A stretch of DNA of 64,000 bases from contig CAYTZH010000008.1 of the NCBI GenBank assembly GCA_964442285.1, forward strand, positions 62,001-126,000. Reading direction: 5' to 3'. Position numbers and translations under genes: made by a program. Every line of letters starts with the position of its first letter. Position 1 is the first letter of the stretch. Shown here piece by piece: positions 52,742 to 61,077 of this stretch. The stretch comes from CAYTZH01 sp964442285. GTDB taxonomy: Bacteria > Myxococcota_A > UBA9160 > JAFDET01. The notes beneath the pieces were generated by a model. It saw only the letters and a list, made by a program, of their open reading frames with translations. It was not told the origin of the DNA and ran no database searches.

Positions 52742-53871
52742 CTCCCCCTCCTCAGCGCCCCGCGACCGGCCGGCAGGATCTCGGCCGGCGTCAGCGGCAC
52801 GATCTCGGCCTTGCCGATGCCCCGCAGGGCGACGAAGCGGATCTGCGCATCCCTCCGTTTCTTATCGACGCGGAGGGCGTCGAGATAAGCCTTTCGGGGA
52901 AACTCCGGCAGCTCGGTAGGGAGGCCCAGGCGGCCCAGCAGCGACTCGAGGCGCTCGGCCGTGCCTGCCGCGGCCAGGCCCAGCGCCTCGGAGCGGCGCG
53001 CCGCGAAGACCATCCCCATGGCCACGGCCTCTCCGTGCAGGACCCCGCGGTAGCGCTTCAGGGTCTCCACCGCGTGGCCCAGGGTATGCCCGAGATTGAG
53101 GAGCATCCGCAGGCCTCCTTCCCGCTCGTCGCGGCTCACCACCTCGGCCTTGATGGCGCAGGCCCGCTCGAGCACCGGCAGCAGCCGGTCCGCGTCGAAG
53201 GCGAGCAGCGCCTCCCCTTCGCCCTCGAGCCGCGCGAAGAAGTCCGCGTCCCACAGCGCCCCGGCCTTCACCACCTCGGCCAGGCCGGCCGCCCATTCCC
53301 GTCGCGGCAGGGAACGCAGCGTCGCCACGTCGATCCAGACCAGCCGGGGCTGGTGGAACGCGCCCACCAGGTTCTTCCCCTGCGGCAGGTTCACGGCGAC
53401 CTTGCCGCCGATGCTGGCGTCGACCATGGCGAGGATGGTGGTGGGCACCTGGACGAAGGCGATACCGCGCAGGTAGGTGGCGGCGGCGAAGCCCGCCAGG
53501 TCGCCCACCATGCCGCCGCCGAGCGCGACCACCACCGAGCCGCGGTCGGCCCCCGCGTCCAGGAGCGCCTCGTAGAGCTTCGCCATCTGCCTCAGGCTCT
53601 TGGTGGCGTCGCCGTCCGGGACCTCGATCCGCGCGGCGCGCAGACCGGCCGCGCGGAGCGAGCGCTCCACCTTCGCCCCGTAGCGACGCGCCACGGGCGG
53701 CACGCTCACCACCAGGGCCTTCGACGCACCGGTGTGCGCCGCCACGGCCTCGCCCAGGCGACCCAGGGTCTCGAAGCCCAGCTCGATCGGATAGGAGCGA
53801 TCGCCGAGCGACACGTCGACGCGGCGGCGGGGCCGCCCATCCCAGCGTCGCTTCGGCGCGCGCGCGCTCAT
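52738..53871 (-). CDS. aroB: 3-dehydroquinate synthase
   Basis: AroB converts DAHP to 3-dehydroquinate using NAD+ and a metal. The 377-residue protein has VVALGGGMVGDLAGFAAATY (NAD site), QVPTTILAMVDASIGGKVAV, NLPQGKNLVGAFHQPRLVW and the metal ligands in LNLGHTLGHAVETLK plus LHGEAVAMGMVFA. The N-terminal 16 residues are basic and extra. Its start overlaps the aroK stop and its stop overlaps the TPR gene start (both ATGA), making a tightly coupled run. Confidence 0.96.
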   Translation of the reverse strand: MSARAPKRRWDGRPRRRVDVSLGDRSYPIELGFETLGRLGEAVAAHTGASKALVVSVPPVARRYGAKVERSLRAAGLRAARIEVPDGDATKSLRQMAKLYEALLDAGADRGSVVVALGGGMVGDLAGFAAATYLRGIAFVQVPTTILAMVDASIGGKVAVNLPQGKNLVGAFHQPRLVWIDVATLRSLPRREWAAGLAEVVKAGALWDADFFARLEGEGEALLAFDADRLLPVLERACAIKAEVVSRDEREGGLRMLLNLGHTLGHAVETLKRYRGVLHGEAVAMGMVFAARRSEALGLAAAGTAERLESLLGRLGLPTELPEFPRKAYLDALRVDKKRRDAQIRFVALRGIGKAEIVPLTPAEILPAGRGALRRGR

Positions 53872-54455
53872 GCCTCGAGCATCCGCGCGATCCGTTCCGC
53901 CACCTGCTCCGGATCGAGCTCGTCGGTGTCGACCACGTGTCGCGCCGCGGCGTAGCGGGGCTCGCGCTGCGCCAGCAGCTCGATCAGCCGGGCCCGGCGC
54001 GCCTCCGCGCCCCCCGCCTCCCGCAGCAGCGGCCGCGTCTCGGCCTCGCCCAGGCGGGCCAGGAGGGTCTCCGGGCGCGCCCGCAGGTAGACCATCGTGC
54101 CGGAGGCCGCGAGCCGCGCCGCCGCCCCGGGCTGGGCGATCGCCCCGCCTCCGAGCGCCACCACCGCCGGCTCCCCCGCCACCGCCTCGATGGCCCGGCG
54201 CTCGCGGGCCCGGAAGCCCGCCTCGCCCTCGGTCTCGAAGATCGCCGCCACCCGCGTCCCGGCCTGGCGCTCCACCTCGGCGTCGGTGTCCACGAAGCGG
54301 CGGCCGAGCCGGCGGGCCAGGCGCATGCCCACCACCGACTTCCCGGCGCCCATCATGCCCACCAGCCAGACGGTGGGGCCGCTCGAGGGGGTCGAGCCCG
54401 ACGCGCGGGTAGACCCCTGCGTGCCCGCGGCTCCGTTGCGTGCCCTTCCCCCCAC
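53868..54455 (-). CDS. aroK: Shikimate kinase
   Basis: Shikimate kinase phosphorylates shikimate at the 3-OH. Walker A is VGMMGAGKSVVG (about residues 33-44), followed by FVDTDAEVE (shikimate-binding Asp), FETEGEAGFRARE (Arg), ALGGGAIAQPG and RPLL in the lid. The GTG start is only 21 nt after the terminator hairpin on the same strand and has no clear ribosome site, so the 25-residue N-terminal extension before Walker A is uncertain and translation may begin elsewhere. It heads the aroK-aroB-TPR-Roadblock-aroQ run. Confidence 0.92.
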   Translation of the reverse strand: MGGRARNGAAGTQGSTRASGSTPSSGPTVWLVGMMGAGKSVVGMRLARRLGRRFVDTDAEVERQAGTRVAAIFETEGEAGFRARERRAIEAVAGEPAVVALGGGAIAQPGAAARLAASGTMVYLRARPETLLARLGEAETRPLLREAGGAEARRARLIELLAQREPRYAAARHVVDTDELDPEQVAERIARMLEA

Positions 54456-54476
54456 ACCGCGAGAGGATAAAGAAAA

Positions 54477-54502
54477 TCGGGGGAGGCGGCTGCCTCCCCC
54501 GA
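54477..54502 (-). terminator. Intrinsic terminator after pilQ
   Basis: On the minus strand TCGGGGGAGGC, a 4-nt loop and its exact reverse complement GCCTCCCCCGA form an 11-bp stem, followed by TTTTCTTT. It lies 36 nt after the pilQ stop, between pilQ and aroK. It should limit read-through from the pil operon into the aro genes. Confidence 0.85.
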
Positions 54503-54537
54503 TCTCCAGCTCCAGCGCCGCCTCTCCGCGGCAGCCG

Positions 54538-57500
54538 CTAGCTTCCCAGCTGGGGCGTATCCACGATCCGCGGCGTCACGAAGATCAGCAGCTCCTTGCG
54601 GATGTCGCGGACCAGCTTGTTCCGGAACAGCATCCCGATGATCGGGATCTTGTGCAGGTACGGCACCCGCGACATCTGATCCGACTTGTCGATCGTGTAG
54701 ATGCCGCCGATCACCAGGGTCTGGCCGTCGCGCACCAGGGTCTGGGTCTTGGCCTGGTTCTTCGCGATGGCCGGAGCCCCACCGGGGGCCGCCACGCCGC
54801 TGTCCGGCGCGTTGCGCGAGACCTCCAGCTTCATGATCACGCTCTTGTCCGCGGTGATGTGCGGCCGCACCTTCAGCTGCAGCACCGCGTCCACGAACTC
54901 GAGGGCCGCGTCGCCGTTCTCGAAGGTCTGGAACGGGATCGACACACCCTGCTCGATGGTGGCCTCCTGGTTGTCCATGGTGACCACCCGCGGGCTCGAG
55001 ATCACCTTGCCCTCACCCGTGCTCTCCGAGGCCTGTAGCTGCAGCTCCAGGTTGTAGTCCTGGTCGAGCAGGAACGCGCCGAGGCTCAGCAGCCCGGTGG
55101 GCGCGGAGGCGATCGGGTTGTCGATCACGAAGTTGTTGAGGTCCGTGTCCCCGTTGAGCAGCAGCAGGTCCGGATGCAGCCGGAAGTCCCCGCTGCCCGC
55201 GTCGGTCCGGGTCCCGCTCCCCGTGTCGAAGCCGTCGTTGAAGCGCTGCACGCCCGAGCCCCACACCGTGCCGAGCTCGCGGCTGAAGTCGAGGTTGGCC
55301 TCGACGATCTTGGCCTCGATGAGGACCTGCGGCGTCGGCGTGTCGATGGCCTTGATGAGCGCCACCGCCTCGTCGATCACCGACGGGATGTCCTTGATGA
55401 TGACCGTGTTGGTCCGGCCGTCCGTGTTGACGCTGCCGCGCGGCGTGAGCAGGCGCTGGACCATCTTGCGGATCTGTCCCACGCCGGCGTAGTTCACCGG
55501 CTGGAACTTGACCACCAGGTCCTCGAGCTTCTCGCGCGCGCGACGGGCCTGCAGCCGCGCCTCGTTCTCGCTCTTGAGCTTGCCCCGGGGCGCGATCCGC
55601 AGGACGTTGCCCACCTTGACGAAGCCGAGCCCCTTGGTCATCAGGATGACGTCCAGGGCCTGGTCCCAGGGCACGTCCACCAGACGCAGCGTAACCTTCC
55701 CGTTGACGTCGTCGCCGGCGATGATGTTGAGGTCCGAGACCTCGGCGATCAGCCGGAGCACGTCGTCGATGGCGACGTCCTTGAAGTCCAGGGAGATGCG
55801 GCGGCCGACGTACTGCTTGCCGTCGAGCAGCCCCCCCTCCTGCAGGATGTCGATGCCCTGGGCCTCTGGCGAGGCCGCGTCCGCCGCCGCCGGGGGCGCC
55901 GGCTGGGTGGCTGCGGCCATGGCCTTGCCGGGCGCCGTGCTCGGCGCGCCGGGCGCCGTGGCGGGCTGCGCGCCCGCCGGCGCCGCCTGGGTGGCTGCGA
56001 TGGCAGGCGGCGTCGGGGCCCGCGGGCCGGTCTGGGCGAACGTCAGCACCACGTTGGAGCCTTCGCGCGCCACGTACGGGTCGAGGCCCGGGCCCCGCTT
56101 CACGACCACCCGCACCTCGGGACGCTCGGTCTCGGGCTGCTGGAACGCCATTACCAGCGACACCGGCCCACCGGGCTCCGGCGCGATCCGCGCCTCGGCA
56201 CCGGGCAGCAGGACCGCCTCCGGGAGCATCAGGATCACGGTCTCGGCATCCGGCTCGAAGAGCTGGTAGCTGGCCGAGCCCTGGGCCACCACGACCACCC
56301 GGGCGCTGCCGCCCCCGGCGTGGTAGGCGACGTCGCGCACCCGCGTGTTCCCGGGCGCCACGGGCGTGTCGAGGCCCTCGGCCGGCCCCTCGGCGCCCGC
56401 GATCGGCCCGAGCTCGTCGACCGGCCGGGTCTCGGCGGTGAAGATCTCGTCCACGAAGGGCTCGTCTCCCGCCTCGGCCATCTGCTCGGGCTCGAGCTCG
56501 AGCAGCACCGGCTCCTCGACCGGCTCGGTGCCCGCCAGGAACGGCTCTGCGCCGGTCAGCCCGCTCGCCTCGGAGACGACCGCGGGGGACGCCGTCGGGC
56601 TGCACGGGTTGGCCGACGTCGCCAGCCGAGCGGCCGCGGCGCCGAACGCGATCTGCAGGCCGCCGTCGCTCGGGTCGATTCGCACCTCGGCGAACGGATC
56701 CGCCGCCTCGCCCCCGTCCAGCACGAGCCGCACCTTCTCCGGATGCTGACCCACGCGGACGCGGCTCACCTCGGCGGCGCCGACATCGACGGCACCCCGC
56801 TTCACGTCGTTCTGGAGCCCCGGCAGGTCCACCACGAGGCGCGCCGGGTTCTCGAGAACGAAGCTGTCGCTGTTATCGATCCGCCCGTCGGCGCGCACCT
56901 GGATGACCAGGCCGTCCTGGGCGTCCACGTCGATGCCCGCGATGCGTGTGGCCGGCTCCGCGGGCTCGCTCGCCTCGACCTCCGGCTTCATCTCCCCGGC
57001 CGGGTCCGCGTCCGCGGTCTCCCACACCGACGCCGCGAACGGCTCCGGCGCGAATCCGTCGGCCTCGAAGCCGTCACCGGCCTCCGGCGCGTCGGCGACC
57101 GCGCCCTCGCCCGCCAGCGGCGCCGGCTCGGCGGCGAAGGCGACCACCTCCGCCTCGTCCACCGGTACCATGCGGATCGCGAGGTTCGCGCCCTCGGGCA
57201 CCACGTCGTACTCGAAGCGGCTCTTCAGGTCGATCCCGACCCGGGTGAAGGGCCGGCCGGTGGCGTCGGAGAGGGTCTCCACCTCTACCTCGGACACGAG
57301 CCCACTCACCAGGGCGATCGAGTCCGGCACGCCCTCCGGGCGGACCTGGTTCAGGTCCACGACCAGGCGGCGCCCGGCGTTCTCCGCCAGCGCCGTGTAC
57401 AGCGGGTTGCCCACTCCCTGGAGCGTGACGACCGTGACCTCGCCCCGCTCCTCGACCTGGACGTCGGAGAGCACGGCGACCTTCGAGGAGCCGGCCTCCG

Positions 57501-57603
57501 GCGCCTCACTCGGCGTCGCGCACGCCGCGAAGCCGATCCCGAGGGCGACCCAGAGGACGCCTCCGACCCATCGGCTACGTCGATCGGTGCTGCCTGCGCT
57601 CAT
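54538..57603 (-). CDS. pilQ: Type IV pilus secretin PilQ
   Basis: PilQ forms the outer-membrane pore for the pilus. The 1021-residue protein has a lipobox-like end to its signal (GIGFAACATPS) and three AMIN peptidoglycan-binding regions, about 45-145, 220-300 and 445-555. A secretin N-terminal domain (about 602-672, ISLDFKDVAIDDVLRLIAEV) and N1 domain (about 690-790) precede the secretin core with VISSPRVVTMDNQEATIEQG and VIGGIYTIDKSDQMSRVPYL. It is long for PilQ because of Ala/Pro/Glu linkers between AMIN copies. It is the last gene of the pil operon, 6 bp after pilP, and is followed by a terminator. Confidence 0.94.
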   Translation of the reverse strand: MSAGSTDRRSRWVGGVLWVALGIGFAACATPSEAPEAGSSKVAVLSDVQVEERGEVTVVTLQGVGNPLYTALAENAGRRLVVDLNQVRPEGVPDSIALVSGLVSEVEVETLSDATGRPFTRVGIDLKSRFEYDVVPEGANLAIRMVPVDEAEVVAFAAEPAPLAGEGAVADAPEAGDGFEADGFAPEPFAASVWETADADPAGEMKPEVEASEPAEPATRIAGIDVDAQDGLVIQVRADGRIDNSDSFVLENPARLVVDLPGLQNDVKRGAVDVGAAEVSRVRVGQHPEKVRLVLDGGEAADPFAEVRIDPSDGGLQIAFGAAAARLATSANPCSPTASPAVVSEASGLTGAEPFLAGTEPVEEPVLLELEPEQMAEAGDEPFVDEIFTAETRPVDELGPIAGAEGPAEGLDTPVAPGNTRVRDVAYHAGGGSARVVVVAQGSASYQLFEPDAETVILMLPEAVLLPGAEARIAPEPGGPVSLVMAFQQPETERPEVRVVVKRGPGLDPYVAREGSNVVLTFAQTGPRAPTPPAIAATQAAPAGAQPATAPGAPSTAPGKAMAAATQPAPPAAADAASPEAQGIDILQEGGLLDGKQYVGRRISLDFKDVAIDDVLRLIAEVSDLNIIAGDDVNGKVTLRLVDVPWDQALDVILMTKGLGFVKVGNVLRIAPRGKLKSENEARLQARRAREKLEDLVVKFQPVNYAGVGQIRKMVQRLLTPRGSVNTDGRTNTVIIKDIPSVIDEAVALIKAIDTPTPQVLIEAKIVEANLDFSRELGTVWGSGVQRFNDGFDTGSGTRTDAGSGDFRLHPDLLLLNGDTDLNNFVIDNPIASAPTGLLSLGAFLLDQDYNLELQLQASESTGEGKVISSPRVVTMDNQEATIEQGVSIPFQTFENGDAALEFVDAVLQLKVRPHITADKSVIMKLEVSRNAPDSGVAAPGGAPAIAKNQAKTQTLVRDGQTLVIGGIYTIDKSDQMSRVPYLHKIPIIGMLFRNKLVRDIRKELLIFVTPRIVDTPQLGS

Positions 57604-57609
57604 CGAAGC

Positions 57610-58188
57610 TCACCTCCCCTTCCCGCGATGAACTCGCATCTGAATGTCCTTCGTGGTCCGCTCGTTGAGCCAGTTGGTGTAGGTCTCCTTCACCATGACC
57701 ACGTTGTCCTCGATCCTCGTGATCCGCCCTTCGTTCTTTCCGACCCGCGTACCCTCGCTGACGATGTAACCGCGACCGGAGGGGTCGGCGACGAGCGCCC
57801 GGGGCACGTTGGTGTCCCAGATCACGGCGAGCACCGTCAGCTGGTTGACGTCGAAACGCTCCAGGGGCCCGCCTTCCTGCTTGGCGGCCTCCCGCGCCTT
57901 CTCGAGCACGAACGATCGGAACGGATCGCGCTTGTCGGTGGGGTCGTAGACGAAGTCGGAGACGCCCATCAGACCGGTCTCCGCCCTGGCCACCTGCGCG
58001 CCCTTCCTGGCCTTCCGGGCCTTCCGGGCCTTCCGGGCCTTCTTCTTCTTCATGCCCTTCTGGGCCTGGGCGACCTTCTCGCGCTTCGCCTTGTTGTAGT
58101 CGCTCGTCGTCGGCCCGGTCGCCTCGTCCCTGCATCCGCCGAGGCCCAGGAGTGCGACGATGAGCAGAACGCTGGTCAGGATCTTCAC
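57610..58188 (-). CDS. pilP: Type IV pilus lipoprotein PilP
   Basis: This 192-residue protein has a lipobox (VALLGLGGC, Cys near 19). A linker of repeated basic triplets (KARKARKARKARKGAQ at about 50-65) follows, and then the PilP core: YDPTDKRDPFRSF, LERFDVNQLTVLAVIWDTNV and GYIVSEGTRVGKNEGRITRI. PilP bridges the inner-membrane PilN/PilO pair to the PilQ secretin. The (KAR)n tract is not usual in PilP and arises from 9-bp tandem repeats. Its start overlaps the pilO stop (ATGA). Confidence 0.93.
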   Translation of the reverse strand: MKILTSVLLIVALLGLGGCRDEATGPTTSDYNKAKREKVAQAQKGMKKKKARKARKARKARKGAQVARAETGLMGVSDFVYDPTDKRDPFRSFVLEKAREAAKQEGGPLERFDVNQLTVLAVIWDTNVPRALVADPSGRGYIVSEGTRVGKNEGRITRIEDNVVMVKETYTNWLNERTTKDIQMRVHRGKGR

Positions 58189-58787
58189 GCCCCACCCCCG
58201 GTGCCGAGGAACCGGAATGTGGTGGCCTTGCCATTCACCTTCAGCACGGTTCCCGCCATTCGTTCCTTGGCGACGCTCATCTGCAGATCGCCGATGTTCA
58301 CGATCCGCGGCAGCTTCGCGATCCGGTCGAAGAAGACCGCCGTCTCGTGGAAGCCGCCCGTGAACTCGATCGCGATCGGCACCTCTGCGTAGAAGCCGCG
58401 CTTGACCTCCTCACGCGGCTTGAACGACTTGAACACCAGGCCCGCGTCCTTGCCGAGCGTGGTGATGTCCGTCAGCAGTCCCGGGAGCTCCTTGCTGTTC
58501 GGAAGCTGCCGCACCGCGATGGTGAGCTCCTGTTCGAGCTTCTTCAGCTCCTCTTCGAAGGCGCCCACGTTGGCCGCGACCGAGCGGACCTCGTTCAACT
58601 TCCGCTGCAGGTTCTTCTGCTTGCCCCGGAGCTGCTGCAGCTCGCCGGCCGCCGGCCGGTAGAGCAGCTGCCAGTAGCCCAGCCCGATCAGCACGGGAAG
58701 GACGAGGATCAGGGCCAGCCGGTAGTGGCTCGGGAGCTTGGCAGCCTTCTCCAGGCCGCCCTGCAGGGACTCGAATCCGAGCTTCAT
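58185..58787 (-). CDS. pilO: Type IV pilus inner-membrane protein PilO
   Basis: This 200-residue protein has one membrane segment (about 25-42, LALILVLPVLIGLGYWQLLY), a coiled coil (LQQLRGKQKNLQRKLNEVRS) and the ferredoxin-like periplasmic domain (LPGLLTDITTLGKDAGLVFK, AIEFTGGFHETAVFFDRIAK). It pairs with PilN under the pilus machine. Starts and stops overlap pilN and pilP by ATGA. Confidence 0.93.
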   Translation of the reverse strand: MKLGFESLQGGLEKAAKLPSHYRLALILVLPVLIGLGYWQLLYRPAAGELQQLRGKQKNLQRKLNEVRSVAANVGAFEEELKKLEQELTIAVRQLPNSKELPGLLTDITTLGKDAGLVFKSFKPREEVKRGFYAEVPIAIEFTGGFHETAVFFDRIAKLPRIVNIGDLQMSVAKERMAGTVLKVNGKATTFRFLGTGGGA

Positions 58788-59497
58788 CGCGACTCCTCCA
58801 ACGTGACCAGGGCCGCCTCCGCCGAGACCGTGCCCTCGAGGCCCAGCTCGATATCCGCCCGCTTCTGGCGCTTGCCCTTCCTGCCCCGCTTGCCCTTCTT
58901 GCCCTTCTTGTCCTTCTTCCGCTTGCGCTTCTCGGCCTCCAGCCGCTCGCGCTCCGGATCCGTCACCAGAGCCTTGACACTGAAGCTGTGGAGGTTGAGA
59001 CCCCCCTTGGCGGGCGCGAGCTCCGTCTTCTTGAGCTCGACCCGCTTGAAGTAGGGCGAGTCCTCGAGCTCGGTGAGGAAGAGCGCCACCACCTCGTTGT
59101 CGAGGCTCAGGCCGTTGATGTCGATCCGGTCCTTGCGGGTCTGCACCCTGCGGAGCCACATCCGGTCGGGCGTCCGCGTGGCGAGCTCGTCCAGGACCCG
59201 CACCGGACCCGAGCGGGACCGGTCCAGGCTCGTGATCACGTCGAGCTTCCGCTGGACCTTCTGCTTCTTGCGCTTGTAGCGCTCCACCTGCTCCTGCTGC
59301 GGCTTGAACTTCTTGATCTGCTTCTGGAGGCCGGCAACGCGACGCTTGGCGTCGCCCACCTTGCCTCCCAGCGAGAGGTGGAACCAGCCCACGCCCAGGA
59401 GGGTCCCGACGACCAGGATCCCGAGCAGCAGGAACTGCTGGTTCAGGTCTGCACGCCGGCGCGCCTCGCGGACCGGGAGGAGATTGATCCGGATCAT
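58784..59497 (-). CDS. pilN: Type IV pilus inner-membrane protein PilN
   Basis: The protein (237 residues) starts MIRINLLPVREARRRADLNQ, the PilN signature that binds PilM. It has one membrane segment (about 24-42), a coiled coil and a ferredoxin-like domain with MWLRRVQTRKDRIDINGLSL. An extra basic tract of Lys/Arg/Gly (KRKKDKKGKKGKRGRKGKRQ) sits at about 190-212, followed by an acidic end. Such a tract is not part of normal PilN. It overlaps pilM and pilO by ATGA. Confidence 0.93.
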   Translation of the reverse strand: MIRINLLPVREARRRADLNQQFLLLGILVVGTLLGVGWFHLSLGGKVGDAKRRVAGLQKQIKKFKPQQEQVERYKRKKQKVQRKLDVITSLDRSRSGPVRVLDELATRTPDRMWLRRVQTRKDRIDINGLSLDNEVVALFLTELEDSPYFKRVELKKTELAPAKGGLNLHSFSVKALVTDPERERLEAEKRKRKKDKKGKKGKRGRKGKRQKRADIELGLEGTVSAEAALVTLEESR

Positions 59498-60567
59498 CGC
59501 TCGTCCATCCTGCGCAGGGCGAGTCCGACGCCCACGCTCATGAAGGGCGCCATCGACTCGAGGTAGTCGGCATCGAAACGCTTGTTCGGAAGCGCGCGCT
59601 CGAACGGGTTGAGGTGTTCGACCGGGACGTTCGCCCGCTCCTTGAAGGCGTCCGCCAAGCCGGGAATCTGGGAGCTGCCGCCCGTCAGGATGATCTTCCC
59701 GATCCGGCTCTCGGCGGAGGTGGCGGAGAAGAAGTCCAGGGAGCGGGTGATCTCGCCGAGCACGGTGTCGGTGATGGCCCGCATCGCCTGCTCCACCTCC
59801 TGGGGCACCACGTCCTGGCTCGCCTCGCTGCTCTTCCCGCCCAGCTTGATCCGCTCGGCCTCGTCGAACCCGATGGAGAGCGTCTTCTGGATCTCGCCGG
59901 TGTACTGGTTTCCGCCCGTCGAGATGTCGCGGGTGAAGGCTGGGGAGCCGTTGCACAGGATGCTGATGTTCACGACCTGGGCGCCGATGTTGACCAGCGC
60001 GACGACCTCGTCGTCTCCCGTCTCGTAGTTGGCTTCGAAGGCGTTCTCCATCGCGAACGCCGCCACGTCCATGACGGAGGGGACCAGGCCCGCCTCGCTG
60101 ATCACCTGGACGTAGTCGTCGATCAGGTCCTTCTTGGCCGCCACCAGGAGGACGTCCATCTGGCCCTCGGCCTCGCCGCCGTCGAGAATCTGGAAGTCGA
60201 GATTGACCTCGTTGACGTCGAACGGGATGTACTGCTCGGCCTCCCACTTGATCGACTCCTCGAGCTCCTCGGGCGTCATGGTTGGGAGGCTGATCTTCTT
60301 CACGATGACCGAGTGGCCCGCCACGGCGGCGGCCACGTTCTTGTGCTTGATGCGGGCGTTGGACATCGCATCGCGGATGGACTCCACGATGGCCGCGGAG
60401 TTCAGGAACGCGCCCTGGACGATGGCCTCGGGCGGCAGAGGCGCCATCCCCAGGTTCACCACCTCGAACCCCTTCGACGAGACGTTGAGCTCGACCGCCT
60501 TCACGGCGGAAGAGCCGATGTCGAGTCCGACGATGGGTCGGGACTTGCTGAGGAACGGAAGCTGCAC
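59494..60567 (-). CDS. pilM: Type IV pilus assembly actin-like protein PilM
   Basis: This 357-residue actin-fold protein has the ATP phosphate-1 loop VGLDIGSSAVKAVEL, the phosphate-2 loop VALVNIGAQVVNISILCNG, and the adenosine region ILTGGSSQIPGLADAF. EQYIPFDVNEVNLDFQIL is the family element near residue 115. It binds the N-terminus of PilN and couples pilus motors to the machine. It starts 21 bp after the HTH gene and overlaps pilN by ATGA. Confidence 0.95.
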   Translation of the reverse strand: MQLPFLSKSRPIVGLDIGSSAVKAVELNVSSKGFEVVNLGMAPLPPEAIVQGAFLNSAAIVESIRDAMSNARIKHKNVAAAVAGHSVIVKKISLPTMTPEELEESIKWEAEQYIPFDVNEVNLDFQILDGGEAEGQMDVLLVAAKKDLIDDYVQVISEAGLVPSVMDVAAFAMENAFEANYETGDDEVVALVNIGAQVVNISILCNGSPAFTRDISTGGNQYTGEIQKTLSIGFDEAERIKLGGKSSEASQDVVPQEVEQAMRAITDTVLGEITRSLDFFSATSAESRIGKIILTGGSSQIPGLADAFKERANVPVEHLNPFERALPNKRFDADYLESMAPFMSVGVGLALRRMDER

Positions 60568-60588
60568 GTGGTCCCCTCCTGACGGCCC

Positions 60589-60834
60589 CTAGGCCGGGTC
60601 GAAGCCGCCCATGGGCGACGGCGCGGGTTCGTCTCCGGGCGGACCGAAGACCTTGTCCTTGTCGGCGACCTTCAGCCCGAGGGCGACGAGGATCTTGCGC
60701 TTCGTGTCCAGCCGGCACGGTCGTCCGCTCTCGACCCGATCGATGGTGAGCGTCGAGAGGCCGGCCTTCCGGGCCAGCTCCGCCTTGCTCATCATGAGGG
60801 CTTCGCGGTATCGCTGGACGTTGTTGCGAGCCAC
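60589..60834 (-). CDS. XRE-family helix-turn-helix protein heading the pil operon
   Basis: This 81-residue protein has an HTH at about residues 10-45 (ALMMSKAELARKAGLSTLTI, DRVESGRPCRLDTKRKILVA) and a short acidic tail. GTG at 60834 is preceded by GGAGGGGGAAGG. It is the first gene of HTH-pilM-N-O-P-Q and is divergent from the NtrC-type activator. It may repress or modulate the operon. It is too small to carry an effector domain. Confidence 0.82.
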   Translation of the reverse strand: MARNNVQRYREALMMSKAELARKAGLSTLTIDRVESGRPCRLDTKRKILVALGLKVADKDKVFGPPGDEPAPSPMGGFDPA

Positions 60835-60983
60835 CCTTCCCCCTCCGACAGCGGCCCCCAGACGCTTCCGGGCGCTCCGCAGTTCGACCGACTGCCGTAT
60901 CGGCGTTGGGTTCCGGGGACTTGAGGTGCCCGCGCTCCGACCCACGGTGTCGCGCGTCACATTCTCCCAGGCGGCAGCGGGCT

Positions 60984-61018
60984 CTCCGGGCGCCGCAGTG
61001 CGGCGGCAGCGCCCGGAG
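60984..61018. promoter_or_regulatory. Hairpin in the HTH/NtrC divergent region
   Basis: CTCCGGGCG (60984-60992) and CGCCCGGAG (61010-61018) are reverse complements around a 17-nt loop that contains CCGC-AGT-GCGG. It lies in the 243-bp gap between the pil operon and the NtrC gene, 59 nt upstream of the latter. It could be a leader hairpin or an operator. No TGGC-N9-11-TTGC sigma-54 site was found in this gap. Confidence 0.4.
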
Positions 61019-61077
61019 GGGGAGTCCCCTCACGCTGTGACGCAACGCGGCCGATACGGCCCTGGGGAAGGACCGCG

